64,000 bases of DNA from Coleophoma eucalyptorum (GCA_026120035.1 JALRME010000047.1:1-64000); one strand, 5' to 3'. Positions 33,049 to 44,767 are shown, counted from the first letter of the stretch. A program made the numbers and translations. The notes: a model not told the origin generated them from the letters alone.

Positions 33049-34934
33049 ATGGCTGGAGGTGTTTCCATCTGGGTAGCTCCCGAAGCGAAAACGGACCCCA
33101 GGGAGATCTTTAACCGTCGACTGCTCTTCCTTGTCCTTGCTGTATCATGGGCTGGTTGTTTCTATGGTCTCGATACTGGGAATATCGGCGGTATCTTGAC
33201 TTTGGAGTCGTTCCAGCATGCTTTTGGTCTTGATACCCTCACTCAGGACGCTTTGGACAACAGAAAGGGAAACATTGCAGCAATGCGTAATTTAATGCCA
33301 CAACCTGAACCTTGTGTTATAAAGCTAACAATTGTACAGTTGCCGCTGGTGGCTCTCTAGGCGCTTTACTTGCTGCTCCTGCCTCTGATTTTCTCGGGCG
33401 ACGATATTCCGTTTTTCTTTTCGGAGTTATCTTCCTCATCGGTGCTGTCTTACAAATGATCGCCAACCTTGGTGTTCTATATGCTGGAAGATTCATTGGT
33501 GGTATTGGGGTTGGAGCGTAAGAAACTTCTTGGCTTTGTTGGATTATGGTCACTGACAGCCAAGTTTAGCACATCCATGCTCACACCCCAGTTTCTAGCT
33601 GAGAATTCTCCACGGTCCGTAAGAGGATCTCTCACGGCAATGTACAACTTATTTATCCTATTCTCTCTATCTTTGGCTTTCTGGATCAATTATGCTGTTA
33701 GCAAGTGGAATGGACCAAATCTCAAGTTTGACAATGGACAATGGCGCGTTGCGCTGGGTATTCAACTTATCCCAGGAACATTTATGGTCCTTTCAATTCT
33801 ATTTGTCCCTGAGACACCCAGATTTTTGATTGCCCATGGAAAGTCGGAAAAGGGACTCGAAAATCTCTGTAAGCTGCGACAACTTCCCGCGGACCATCCA
33901 TATGTTGAGGTTGAATTCAACGAAACCCTTGCTCAAGTCAACCACGAGCAAGAAGCTCGTCATGGTGAGCCTCCAATCCACCAAAATAATATTCGGTAAA
34001 GCAGTTGACTAAGATTGAATCATCTAGGTCACAGCTATCTTGTTGTCATCAAGGATATCTTCACCGTGAAGAGTAACTTTCGTCGATTCTTCCTCGCAGT
34101 CTCGCTCTTCCTCTTTCACAAATTCACCGGCACCGACTCGTTGAACTACTACGCACCCGAAATTTTCCAGCTGATTGGTGTTGCTTCGACTGACAGTCTG
34201 CTAACAACTGGTATTTATGGTGTCGTCAAGTTCGTCACTACAATCTTTTACGTTGCTGTTCTAGTCGATTGTGTCGGAAGACGTCTTCCGCTCATCATTG
34301 GAGGTCTCATGCAAGCAACATCTATGTTGTATCTCGCCCTGTACCTCCGTTTTGGCAACCCAACACCTGGCAGTGGCACCGAGATTGGCGGAATCTTTGG
34401 TGTGATATTGTAAGTACTACCTCGTTGAGACCTTTAATGCAATCTCGTTAACCCTGTTCTAGCATTTATATTTATGCCTTCGGATGGTCATTCGGCTGGT
34501 CAGTAGCACCATATGTTGCAGCGGCCGAGATCTTCCCCGCCAGAATTAGATCCGTTTCCATGGCGTTCTGCTTCTTCATCAACTGGATTGTAGATTATGC
34601 CATTACTCGGGCGACACCATCAATGATCACACATATGGGCTGGGGAGTCTTCCTCCTTTATGCGATCCTTACTTATATTGGCGCTGCTTTCACCTGGTGC
34701 TGCATGCCCGAGTTTAAAGGGCGAAGTATCGAATCTATGGATGACCTTTTCAAGCAGAGCATCTGGGGTATGTGGCGTCATGCTTACCCCACTGAAGATG
34801 AGAAGGTTTTGCGCGAGGTGGCGGACCACATGGGACACAAGGGAGAAGACTTCGGGGTTGTGGAGCAAGTTGAAGATACAAATCAGGCTGCTTCCAGGGT
34901 TGAGGAAGCAGCCCGACATGTTAAAATCTCCTAA
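33049..34934 (+). CDS. MFS sugar porter (hexose/quinate-type)
   Basis: Five exons rebuild a 554-aa protein: 33049-33286, 33340-33517, 33570-33964, 34028-34409 and 34463-34934. Sugar-porter signatures are FYGLDTGNIGGIL in the TM1 region, SDFLGRRYS after TM2, GGIGVGATSMLTP before AENSPRSVRGSL, PETPRFLI at the end of TM6, and VGRRLP after TM8. The C-terminus is hydrophilic and acidic, usual for fungal members. It imports a monosaccharide or sugar-acid-like substrate with protons at the plasma membrane. It is divergent from the sialidase-like gene, so it may take up that enzyme's product or substrate (inference). The last intron interrupts the GVIF-IYIYAFGWS segment; all junctions keep frame. Confidence 0.93.
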
Positions 34935-35039
34935 GTGTATTTTTTTGAGTGGACAAGTTTCGAGTAATGCGATCTTTGAAGTCATGTTTTCGAGTTTATG
35001 TCACATAATTCATGATTCTATAGCGTTTTGACAAGTACG

Positions 35040-36465
35040 TATATTACACCTTCGTAAGAGCCTCTCTTATTCGTCTACTATTCTAAAGGGTTTCTTACCC
35101 TACTTACTTATTTATATCCTTTTGATCTAATAGGTCTTTTGCATCTTATATACTAAGGGCCCTTCTAAGCTATATATATGTTTTTTTAGCCTTCCGATGT
35201 TTGCTTAAGTCCTTGTTTGTCCTACGTAATATTGAGATCTCGCTGTAAAGAAGGCCTACCTCGTGTATTATTACCTTTGCTCCCTTTGCAAACTAATCGA
35301 TAGTATCTAATATAGATGTTAGTACGCTATTTTGATGATTATAAATACGAGTCTTAATAAGACTAGTCTATGAATCAGTCTCTATTATGTTTCATAATAT
35401 CCTAGAAATCTATATATCGGATGTAGCTATAAGTATCCTAGATAGTATTAGAGTCCTCAACTATATATTAAGCTTAGAAAGAACCCTCTCTAGGTTGTAT
35501 AGTATAAGGCTAGCTCTAATAAAGTTATCTTGTATTATTTTTGGGGTTAAAGAAGTAAAGGATACCGAAAGATATAACAGAATTCAAGCTTACTTATATG
35601 ATTAATATATACTTGTATTAAGACCCCTACCTAGCGGCCGTACGCTTGTTTAAATAGCCTAAAGCAGCTTATATCTAATAGCTAAAGGAGGTAAGATAAA
35701 TATAAAGGTATATAGAGTATAATAATATTAAACTCTTGATAGTATAGCTTAAATCCAGTAGAATAATATCTCTCGTAGCTATCGAGGATTAATAGTCTAT
35801 ATCCATCTTTCGTACGGGGTCTTATAGAGTAGTCGAAGTACTTCATCTAATCTAGGCTTATAATATTGGTAGTCCAACCATTATCTATAGTTATAATAAC
35901 CTACTTACCTAATAAGTTATATTCTTGATATTCGATGGCTAAGTAGTATTATACTACTAGAATAGGCTCTTCTACCTCAAGTTAATTTCAAGAGACAGAA
36001 TACAAATGCTAGCTATATTATAGGCAGCTTGATTACTCTTTATATAGAAAAGGATATCGACTTACTTATACTATCTCCTTATGATTCCTATTGCTCTAGC
36101 CTCTTAATATTAGAGTATATAGATTAATAAAGCGACAATATACTTTAGAGGTCGACTACAGCTCGCTAATACCTAGGAGGTAATTAAGAGAACTAGAGAC
36201 AAGAAGATCAAATTATAAGGCCAATTTCTCTTTAGTATAGAGGAAGTACTGAAAATCGTATATAAGGTAGGGAGAAGCTTAAGGAGAAAAGGCTATGAAG
36301 GCGGTTACGTAAACGTCTAATTGAAGAAGTAGAATAGAATATTAAAGAAGAGCTAGAAAATAGTTCAAGTGATTTAGGGTTGGAATAAGATAAGAATATA
36401 GCTCGAAGAACAAGATCAAAGGTAGAATGGTTCAAAAGGTATCCGAGTTCCCCATAAGTCACATT
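35040..36465. mobile_element. RIP-mutated repeat island, element type not identified
   Basis: A 1.4-kb TA-rich block full of TAG/CTA, with the same signature as the left-end retrotransposon, set between two enzyme genes of normal composition. No RT, integrase or transposase motif can be read. Near 36280-36410 one plus-strand frame gives a charged, helical stretch rich in Arg, Glu and Ser, broken by TAGs, that looks like former coding sequence. No terminal repeats were found. Confidence 0.5.
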
Positions 36466-36967
36466 ATCTTAATTTATTCACTCTGCTCCAAGTTTCATAG
36501 CACTTACTACACTCTATCTACTCTTGAACATGTTCGCAATTGAAGCAAATTAGATGCGTGCACGGAGACTATCTTGATCAGAGAAACGCGACGATCCCAC
36601 TCCCACACCGTCAAGAACAACAAGCATCACCCACCAATCAATTACTCTGGTCAGAAATATAGCAGCAACCAGCGGTTAAAGGACCCCAGGCGGAACTTGC
36701 ACATTCGCAGGGGGGTAGTCCCTGGAGGTGTATAAGCCTGGGGAAAGTCAGCTAGGTTTCTCCGCCGCGGGGTCGCACAAAGGTGGGGACGCACTATGCG
36801 TTTCGAGGTTGGTGGGGAATGGGTAACTTGTGCTGCATCGGCTTTCTCTCCTTGCGATCTTCTCCACCCTCGGCCGTGTTTAGCTTTCTTTTGGCTTGAT
36901 ATACCTGACGCTGGAATTCAAAATTAGCATTTTGTTATTCCTGCGTTCGATACATACATTTCAAGTC
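36466..36967. promoter_or_regulatory. Upstream region of second aldo-keto reductase
   Basis: About 500 bp of normal composition between the RIP island and the aldo-keto reductase ATG. It contains GC-rich segments (36680-36860) and no ORF. Confidence 0.4.
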
Positions 36968-38170
36968 ATGTCATATTCAGCGAAGGAGTTTACTTTGAAC
37001 ACGGGGGCGAAAATTCCGGCTGTGGTAAGTTTTTCAATTCGGGTTCCTGTTTAAATGCAGCTCTGAATGGCTCTGTTTCTAGGGATTTGGGACATGGAAA
37101 GCAGCCCCTGGAGGTAAGATGGCTTAATTCTTATGTTTGAAATATTGTAGAGGGCTAATCGTAAGATTGAAGATGCCGAGAAGTCGGTGCTTTGCGCCCT
37201 GGCCTCTGGGTATAAGCACATCGTAAGTTTCATATTTGTGACTTGGTTTAAGTATATCCTCACTAACACTAACCTTAGGACTGTGCACCATTGTGTGAGT
37301 TTGGAAACGCTTATGGCAAAACGCTCCCTGCCTTGACTAACAAACTCCTGGATTATAATGAGCCAGAAGTCGGTCGCGCATTTGCTAAGAGTCCAGTGCC
37401 TCGATCGGAGATTTTCGTCACTACCAAGTTGTACGTTTGTCAATTCAATTGCTTAAATTAATTTCCTTATCCACGCTGATATTTCTAGATGGTCCTCCGA
37501 TCATCAAAGAGTAGAAGAGGCTTTAAATAAGAGCCTCACGGACCTGCAACTCGAATACGTCGATTTATACCTCATGCACTGGCCGGTATCCCTCGACTCG
37601 GATACAGGAGCAGAATATGGCAAAGAAGATCGAACCGTGCATTCGAAAAACTGGGATTTTACCAAAACATGGGCTTCAATGGAAAAATTGGTTGAGAGTG
37701 GGAAAGTCAAAGCTATCGGAGTGTGCAATTGCTCTACCGTCAACCTCGAGAAACTCCTCAAGACAGCGAAGATTATCCCTGCGGTGAACCAGACCGAACT
37801 TCACCCTCTACTACCGCAGGATAAGCTTAATGTGATGTGCAAAGAAAAGGGCATCCATCAGACTGCTTTTGGGCCTCTTGGAGGATCAGGGTCTACAATG
37901 CACACAGAGCTGACGCTGATGGAAATCGGTGAACGAAGGAGCAAAACTCCTGCGCAAGTAATGCTCTCATGGGGCGTACAAAAGAGATGGTCAATATTAC
38001 CAAAGAGCGTCAATCCTGAGAGAATAAAGGCGAATCTGGAGATATTCGACTTGACGGATGAGGAAATGGCAAAGGTGGATGCGTTGGCACAAATCAAGGG
38101 AAAGCGGTTCAACGTACCAAACTGGGGAGTGGAGGTTTTCCATGATGATCATGCGTTGAATCTCCAGTAA
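36968..38170 (+). CDS. Aldo-keto reductase (glycerol dehydrogenase/aldose reductase-like branch), with an aberrant intron
   Basis: Exons are 36968-37024, 37083-37113, 37173-37222, 37279-37430 and 37489-38170. This reading gives 323 aa, with an extra 19 residues just after HIDCAPL that the family lacks. The 57 bases 37295-37351 look like an intron: donor GTGAGT and branch GACTAAC, but the last two bases are GG, not AG. Removing them restores HIDCAPLYYNEPEVG and a 304-aa protein; retaining them keeps the frame open. Other landmarks are present: GFGTWKA, the catalytic Lys in VTTKLW, DLYLMHWPV (His), GVCNCS and ILPKSVNPERI. The catalytic Tyr (DCAPLY) is directly at the aberrant intron, so retention may disturb the active site. 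Substrate: probably small aldoses or glyceraldehyde-like carbonyls. Confidence 0.85.
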
Positions 38171-38759
38171 CACACTGTCAATAATCACGTCGCACTAAAG
38201 ATGAAGATATACTAGGTCATTCTCGGGAAAATAATGGAGAGTATGAATTCATATATATGTACCATAGATACCGAGGAATGTTACATATACTGAACAATAA
38301 CAAACGAATGCAACACCAGAAGTTCATCATACCATAACATAAATACCATCGACATCACTGGCGAATGACGATGGTCGTATTGGGTATCCCGACACACCCG
38401 TCCCCACCCCCACTCTCGGGAAAGTTTCCACCAGGTGGAGTAGTTGGATTATACGCACTGTTATTTCGGGCCTCTAGAAATGCTGTCACGGGAACCTAGG
38501 CCGTTTGTTATGCTGTAGACTCAACACTTGCAAGGAGATCCTTACTAGCACTGTATGTAACTGCGGGGTGATCACAGATCGGCTTATTCCCCAGAACCTT
38601 TCATCGCGTTATTTTTCTTTCTTCATTTGGGCAGTTCTCTCGCGTTGCTCCAGCTCAAAGTCGGCAAGCCTCCTCCATGAAAATATAACACATCCGAGCT
38701 GTGTCTGAACTCTCTGCAATATCACGAAATTTATTGGAAGGCGTAATATCAACTGCACC
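38171..38759. other. Intergenic upstream of Zn2Cys6 regulator
   Basis: About 590 bp, no supported ORF; includes the promoter of the regulator gene. Confidence 0.45.
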
Positions 38760-41232
38760 ATGTCTAAACGGTCCCGGACTGAATCCCAGGATGGAGAGAA
38801 AAATAGCACAAGCCCGGACGACATCTCACTCCACCTCTTACTTGACCAACAACCACAAAAAAGAAACGCAAACCGGCCTTCTTTCGGGGCTGTAACTTCT
38901 CCTCCCTTTATAACTAGCATCAATCGCATAAGGGAAAGTTTCCTAGGCAATCATGTTAGAACCTCGCCGCCAGGAAATATAGATACGGCGATGGCTTCCA
39001 TAGAACATGCCCAACAACAGTCGCAAGGAGTACCAAAAAGGCCAGCATCTGCAGACAGGCCTAGAAATGAACAACCGACAATGACCTTAGGAATTACACG
39101 GAAAGTGAAAGCATGTGCAGCGTGTCGCAAACAAAAGGTCTGAATGGAAAGATATGGAATGAAATTACTTGCGTTCCAGTACTGAATTGGTTCCTAACAT
39201 TTCCTCCCCCCATAGATCAAATGCCTTATGGACGACGACAGACCACCTTGCAGACGATGCCGAGAACGAAACTTATCTTGCGTGTTGAATAAAAGTCTGC
39301 AAAGTCATATGGATGATGAATCCAGGTAGGCCAGCCTCTGGGATTTCACTATTCATCACGGAAGGTCGCTAATTCTTGTCGAACCAGATGGCGAAACACA
39401 GTTAGTCACGATTTGGTGCATATCCATAAAGCTCTCGATGATGTTCTTCGATCTCTGTCACAGCCAGTTCTACCTGCCCTTGAAACGACTATGCCCCAAG
39501 ACCGAACAAATGCACGCAATTTTGACGAAGCCTCCAGTCCGACTGAAATCGGAAACGAAATGTGTGATGTTTCTCCTCAGCTTTCACCGACCGTTGACGA
39601 GTTTCTCGCTCAAATTCCAATCGAGTCACTATATGAGATAACAAGGCTTCGATCTCTACGCTCGAGGGTAGTAGGTACTGAGCCCGCTTCTGAACAACAA
39701 GCAAAGCTTCCCGCCATTGATGATTTTATCACAAAAGGGGTGATTCAAGTTCATGAGGCAGAGCGACTGGTTCAATTTTATCTTACGCGGCTAGACCCGT
39801 ATATTTATGGCATTGGAGGAGTGTATACCGATCTGCAAAGCCTTAGGAGGGCTTCTCCAGTACTGGCAGCCTGCATCTGTACCGTGTCTGCTCTTCACGA
39901 ACCAAATAATAACAAGCTCTATGAGGTATGCAACAAAGAGTTTCGTCGATTGGTTGCAAATACCATGTTCGACCGGCATCTCAGTGCGGAGTATCTCCGT
40001 GCGCTTTGCATTGGATCTTACTGGCTCAGCGATATATCATGGACATTATCTGGTATGGCGGTTCGTCGAGCAGGCGACTTTCATCTGCACAAATACTACT
40101 ACAAAGCACTTTCTACCACCGATACATCAAGCCCAACTGGCAGACCAGATCTCACAGAAAATCTTGTCTCCATGGATCGTGCCCGACTATGGTATCTTCT
40201 CTACATCTGTGACCAACACCTGTCTATTCTGTACAATCGAGCGCCAATGATTCGAGAAGAAGAGACAATTTTGGGATGGAAGGCCTATTCAGAATGCTCA
40301 GATTCGACAGACTCTGATACGCGAATATCGAGTCAGGTTGCCCTTCTACTCATCCTGGGCCAGATCCGCGATCTTTTCGGAACCGATACGTCCGAGCCGA
40401 TCCCCAGAGCATTCGCAACGCACATTTCGAGCTTTAGCCAGCAACTTGACAAATGGCTGGCGCAGTGGTCTACAGCCCTTCGTAAGTCTAGAAGACGAGA
40501 TAGGTTATCTACTTTCCACTCGATGACTGACAATTGCGAATAGGGCGGAATGATTTCATTGGGGAATTTCCCTCGAAAGGCGTGCTGTTACACTATCATT
40601 TTGGAAAGCTCCACCTCTATGCGCATGTTTTCAGGGGGCTGAAGAATGAAAATGGAATTGATGCCATTCCAGACCATTTCAAAGATCCTGCTTCAACAGC
40701 TGTTACAGCGGCAGTTAATATCCTAGAACTTCTGCTGCAAGATGCTGATCTTCGAAAGAGCCTGGTCGGCGTGCCACATTATTTCCACACCATGATTGCC
40801 TTTGCCGGAGTTGTTTTATTAAAGGTTTCTGCAAAATACCATGAGCAACTCTCCATTGATCTGGAAGCCATCTTTACACTTACTTCCAGCGTGATTTCTC
40901 TGTTCCGGTCGACTGCCTGTAGCAGATATCACCTTGTCCACTGGATGGCCACAGGTCTGGAAAAGATGCTGCAAAACTGCAAGATGGTAGCAGCGGGCCG
41001 ATTTGAGAATACAACTCAAAAAATCAATGGTGACGTGCAGTCAGGATATCCAGTAATAGATCAACAAGGAAGTTGGAACTTGGGAGCTCAACCGAATGGG
41101 GTGGATAATGGTACTACTCCCAACGGATTTCAGAATAACCCGATGACGGGAAATGAATTTGGTACTGAAATTACTATGCTCATGTCAGAATTTCCTTCGG
41201 GAGAGTTTGATATGGGCTTTAATTTTATATGA
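38760..41232 (+). CDS. Zn2Cys6 transcription factor with fungal-specific regulatory domain
   Basis: Four exons give 756 aa: 38760-39137, 39216-39325, 39388-40481 and 40544-41232. The zinc cluster uses Cys119, Cys122, Cys129, Cys138, Cys141 and Cys148 (C-X2-C-X6-C-X8-C-X2-C-X6-C) and is interrupted by the first intron, whose donor GTCTGA is weak. A basic stretch precedes the cluster and a long helical middle region (about residues 260-560) fits the Fungal_trans domain. The N-terminal 110 residues are low-complexity, rich in Ser, Pro and Gln. As the only intact regulator between 24.6 and 45 kb, it is the natural candidate controller of the surrounding catabolic genes, although that is positional inference. 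It is convergent with the epimerase-fold gene, 154 bp apart. Confidence 0.9.
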
Positions 41233-41386
41233 ATCACGTACCATGAGAGTTCGTCTGGGAGAAATCATCCGGGTCCTTATGAGATTATCAGCTCTATTGG
41301 GTCAGAGATGGCTCTCTGGCACCCTATTCTCACGACGCCAGAAAGTCCAGCAGGCAAACAGCTGTTTTGGAGAGTGTTATGCATAT

Positions 41387-42358
41387 CTAAATCTGACTGC
41401 CATACTGCTTAACATAAGCCTCGATGGTCTGTACCAAACTTCCATCATCCACAAAGCCAAGCCTCTTCGCTTTCTCAGTATTAAATCTCGCCGGCCAGCT
41501 TCCCACAATCTTCTCGACGGCTGGGTCCCTACTCTGCTCAACTAAGTCAACTGCTTCCTGTCCGCCCACCGTCTTCAATGCGGCCAATATCTCCTCCACG
41601 GTAACCGTGATACCAGGTAAATTCACCGTTCTCGAGTCAGCCCCAAAATTCTCCTTGGGAATATCCATCGCAAGTACCAGGTTCCGCACAACCATCTGCG
41701 GAGAACTGACCCACATCTCCAAGCCCTTTGACACTGGTAGAGTGCTCTTCATACCCTTGAGCGGCTCACGAATAATGCCCGAGGCGAAACTCGACGCTGC
41801 TCCTGAAGGAGCTCCAGGCCTAACAACTACGGTTGGAAGTCTACAGATCCGGCCATCTAGCAAACCCCGCCGCGAGAAGTCGTTGAGTAGTGTTTCGCAA
41901 ATAAGTTTCTGCGACCCGTACGACGAGCCTGGTAGGGGAGCTGTGTTCTCCGAAACCACTTCCTGGGGTCCCGGAGCCCCGTAAACAGCAAGAGAGGAGG
42001 GGAAGATGACCTTGACACTGGGCTTAACTTTCCGCATGATATCAAGAATTGTTCGTGTCGAGTCGAGATTAACTTTGAGCCCCAGTTCTAAGTTTGCCTC
42101 TGCAGCGCCAGACATTATCCCGTGCAATAGATAGACTACGTCAAGATCGGATGTGAAAAGCTTGGAACACTCTTCTGTGGAAGTCAAGTCGGCCTTAATA
42201 GATTGAATTTCGACTTTTCCATCTTTGACTGTGGAAGAGGATAGCGAGGGTTCCATTACGTCTGTGAGGATCAGCTTTGTGACTCGATAGTCCGCAAGAA
42301 GCGCGGCAGCCAGCTCCTGTCCTATAAAACCTCCGGCGCCTGTGACTATAAGATTCAT
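41387..42358 (-). CDS. NAD-dependent epimerase/dehydratase-fold dehydrogenase (resembles D-erythronate dehydrogenase DenD)
   Basis: Intronless, 323 aa, extended short-chain dehydrogenase. The Rossmann motif GAGGFIG is at residues 7-13. The active-site Ser lies in FPSSLAVYG, and SSYGSQK provides the Tyr-x-x-x-Lys pair. The C-terminal part with VVVRPGAPSGAASSFASGI matches the DenD/Gne-like SDR subgroup, which in bacteria oxidises D-erythronate, a four-carbon sugar acid; some relatives act on nucleotide sugars. The DenD assignment is by remembered family pattern and needs a search. A sugar-acid dehydrogenase fits the local catabolic theme. Start ATG 42358 places the Rossmann motif at the very N-terminus, as usual. 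Confidence 0.82.
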   Translation of the reverse strand: MNLIVTGAGGFIGQELAAALLADYRVTKLILTDVMEPSLSSSTVKDGKVEIQSIKADLTSTEECSKLFTSDLDVVYLLHGIMSGAAEANLELGLKVNLDSTRTILDIMRKVKPSVKVIFPSSLAVYGAPGPQEVVSENTAPLPGSSYGSQKLICETLLNDFSRRGLLDGRICRLPTVVVRPGAPSGAASSFASGIIREPLKGMKSTLPVSKGLEMWVSSPQMVVRNLVLAMDIPKENFGADSRTVNLPGITVTVEEILAALKTVGGQEAVDLVEQSRDPAVEKIVGSWPARFNTEKAKRLGFVDDGSLVQTIEAYVKQYGSQI

Positions 42359-43070
42359 AATGGCGTGCGGTAGATAATGAGAATGGATTATTTGAATTTC
42401 AGAGAAATCAGGTAGGTAAACGTAAACTTGAGTATATTCAACTTTGTAGTGAGAAAGTGACTACTAATATCAGTAGTGTAAGCATCATCAAAAGATTGAT
42501 TGGAAATTTTTGTAGGGGTTATAAATTATTTTACTGTTCTCGACCGAGTAAGCTCTAGATGGAGTAGGTTACTACATCGTGCTCAACTACGGTATCGTCG
42601 CTCCGAAACCGACCCACAAGCTCGAAACGTGACCTCACGGGGAGAAGTGCGGCGGCTTGGCTTTTGTATCGGCAATGTAAATTGTCCTTTACTCTCGGTA
42701 TGTAGGCCGCTTATGAGGGCCACTCGTTCTCCGGTATGGAATTTCTATTGTGGGGGAAGTGGTAAGTTATAATTGTGAGATGATACAAGTCAACGCAGAA
42801 AGCTTAATCATCTAGGACAAAATCATGGGGGTTTTACTTTGTGGAAAACGCTGCCAGAAAATATTCAGCTCCTGATTGGAAACCGCTGCGAATGTTCATT
42901 TGTACACGCTAAGTGGTAGTAAATTTATGAGTACTTTACGTGTTTCCTATATGAGCCTTTTTAAATCTCAATATGCCAATATACGACAAGTCCATACTGT
43001 GCGTCTACCTCTACATGTTTCTATCATCTTCCTCCTACTTCTTATACAGAACAGGTCTTTGCCAACCAAC
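42359..43070. other. Intergenic, no gene recognised
   Basis: About 710 bp containing the epimerase-fold gene's promoter (minus strand) and the 3' region of the flavocytochrome gene. No coding frame is supported. Confidence 0.45.
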
Positions 43071-44767
43071 CTATATCTTGGCCTTGGGCTGCCACGTAAT
43101 ATAGGGATGCTTTTCTGTACTACAGACCAAGTGATCAACATCTTGCGTATTAATAAGTCCAGGATGTGCTTGATCCACATCAGTAATACCAGACAATCTC
43201 ATTGAAGTCTCCAGTTCGTCTTTCAAAACTGGAAGTTAGGATTAGCACGGAGAATTCGTGATCTGTCGATCTAGTGTGACTTACTCTGTGTTAAATGTGA
43301 CACCCCTTCATCCCCGTATGCTAAAGAATACAGATATGGTCGGCCGATTCCCACGGCTGTAGCACCAAGAGCTATGGCCTTTAGGATGTCGGCGCCACGA
43401 GTCACACCACCATCAACGTATATTTCTACTTTACCAAATATATCTGGACATATCCGGTGAAGTTCAAGAAGAGATAGCATGGAGGGCTGAGCTCTGGCGA
43501 GAAATTGGTGTTAGCAGGCTTCGCAATCAGGTTCTGTGAGAGTTTCATACGTATCTAACGACCGTCCCCCATGATTGCTCAGCATGATCCCATCAATGCC
43601 GTACGCGACAGCTTTCATCGCATCCGCAGCAGACTGAATACCTTTCAGCACGATCGGGAGCTGAGAAGTCTCCCGAATCCAGGGTATATCATCCCAGGAA
43701 AGAGTCTTATCAACATATTGCGCCATAAGTCTTCCCATCCCTCCACCCTTTTTGTCATTACTGGCCACCGCACCACTGACCGGTGAAGCAACAGCTTCAG
43801 CAGCGATTCGCTCATCTGCCTCGCGCTTTCCAGGCACGTGGGCATCTACAGTGACAAAGATAGCTTTGATGCCTAACTCTTTTGCTTTTTGTAGAAGAAT
43901 TGCTGTCTTTTCACGCTCTGAGTTTACATACAGCTGTAGGAAAAAGGTCTGATCGTGAACACCAGCATTAATGATACTAGCAAGAGGAAATGAGGCATTG
44001 CTAGAGACCTAGGTATATATTTGTCAATATCAGACTCCATTGGTGTTCGCGAGCCACTTACACAGTATACCATGCCTTCTCTCGCCGCACCTCTTGCCAG
44101 ACCAAGTTCTCCCGCTGGATGGGCCAGTCTCGCCATTGCAGCTGGACTAATAAAGAATGGAACCTCACTGTTAAAACCCAAGATTGATCTTCGTGTACTG
44201 ACATCTTTCACATTGCGCATGACGCGGGGTCTAAACATGAGCCTACGAAAGAAATTTCGATTCGCTGTATGCGTAACAAGATCCGTTGCCGCCGACGAGT
44301 AGAACGCCCATGCCTTAGGAGTGAAGGTTGCTGCTGCCAGAGCCTCGAAATCATAAGTACTGATAAGTTTATGAAGTGGCGGTTTCTCGTCGTTTTCAGA
44401 ACTAGACATGGTACGAGGTTGTGCTGGCTCTGAATCTCTTCGTTGGGCCACCAAAGAAGTTACTTGGTCGAAAGGGCCGATCATCTTCGCAGGTGGCAGG
44501 GTATCTTCAATTATTCCGGGAGCATGAACTGAGTCGTAGGCTGAAGTTGCGTCTGCTCCGGCATATTTCATAATTACTTTGGGATATTGTTAGCAGGGAA
44601 AATGCGTCGTGGGTGAGCGAAGCTATACTTGCTGAACCACCCGGATGCTCTGTCAGGAATTCAGTCACGTCGTAAACCTTGGAATGCACCACAATCCAAC
44701 AGTCCGAGCTGGAGTTATGTTTCTGCACTTCCGTACTTGGTACTGGGATCCGAGATGAGGTTTCCAT
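43071..44767 (-). CDS. Flavocytochrome b2-type FMN-dependent L-2-hydroxyacid (lactate) dehydrogenase
   Basis: Five exons on the minus strand give 492 aa: 44767-44629, 44576-44062, 44008-43551, 43493-43285 and 43228-43071. The N-terminus is a cytochrome b5 domain with the heme ligand His41 in EHPGGS. The FMN barrel follows: [42 protein letters not shown], and the active-site [10 protein letters not shown] with the catalytic His. Then come [18 protein letters not shown] and GIGRPYLYS. Members oxidise L-lactate or related L-2-hydroxy acids to the keto acid, passing electrons to cytochrome c, often in the mitochondrial intermembrane space; no obvious targeting sequence precedes the b5 domain here. 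It complements the D-specific dehydrogenase at 24.6 kb. The last exon ([12 protein letters not shown]) confirms a full-length gene. Confidence 0.93.

Noticed and set aside
41424..41984. 186-codon plus-strand frame
   Set aside because: Lies opposite the epimerase-fold gene, whose motifs are unmistakable on the minus strand.
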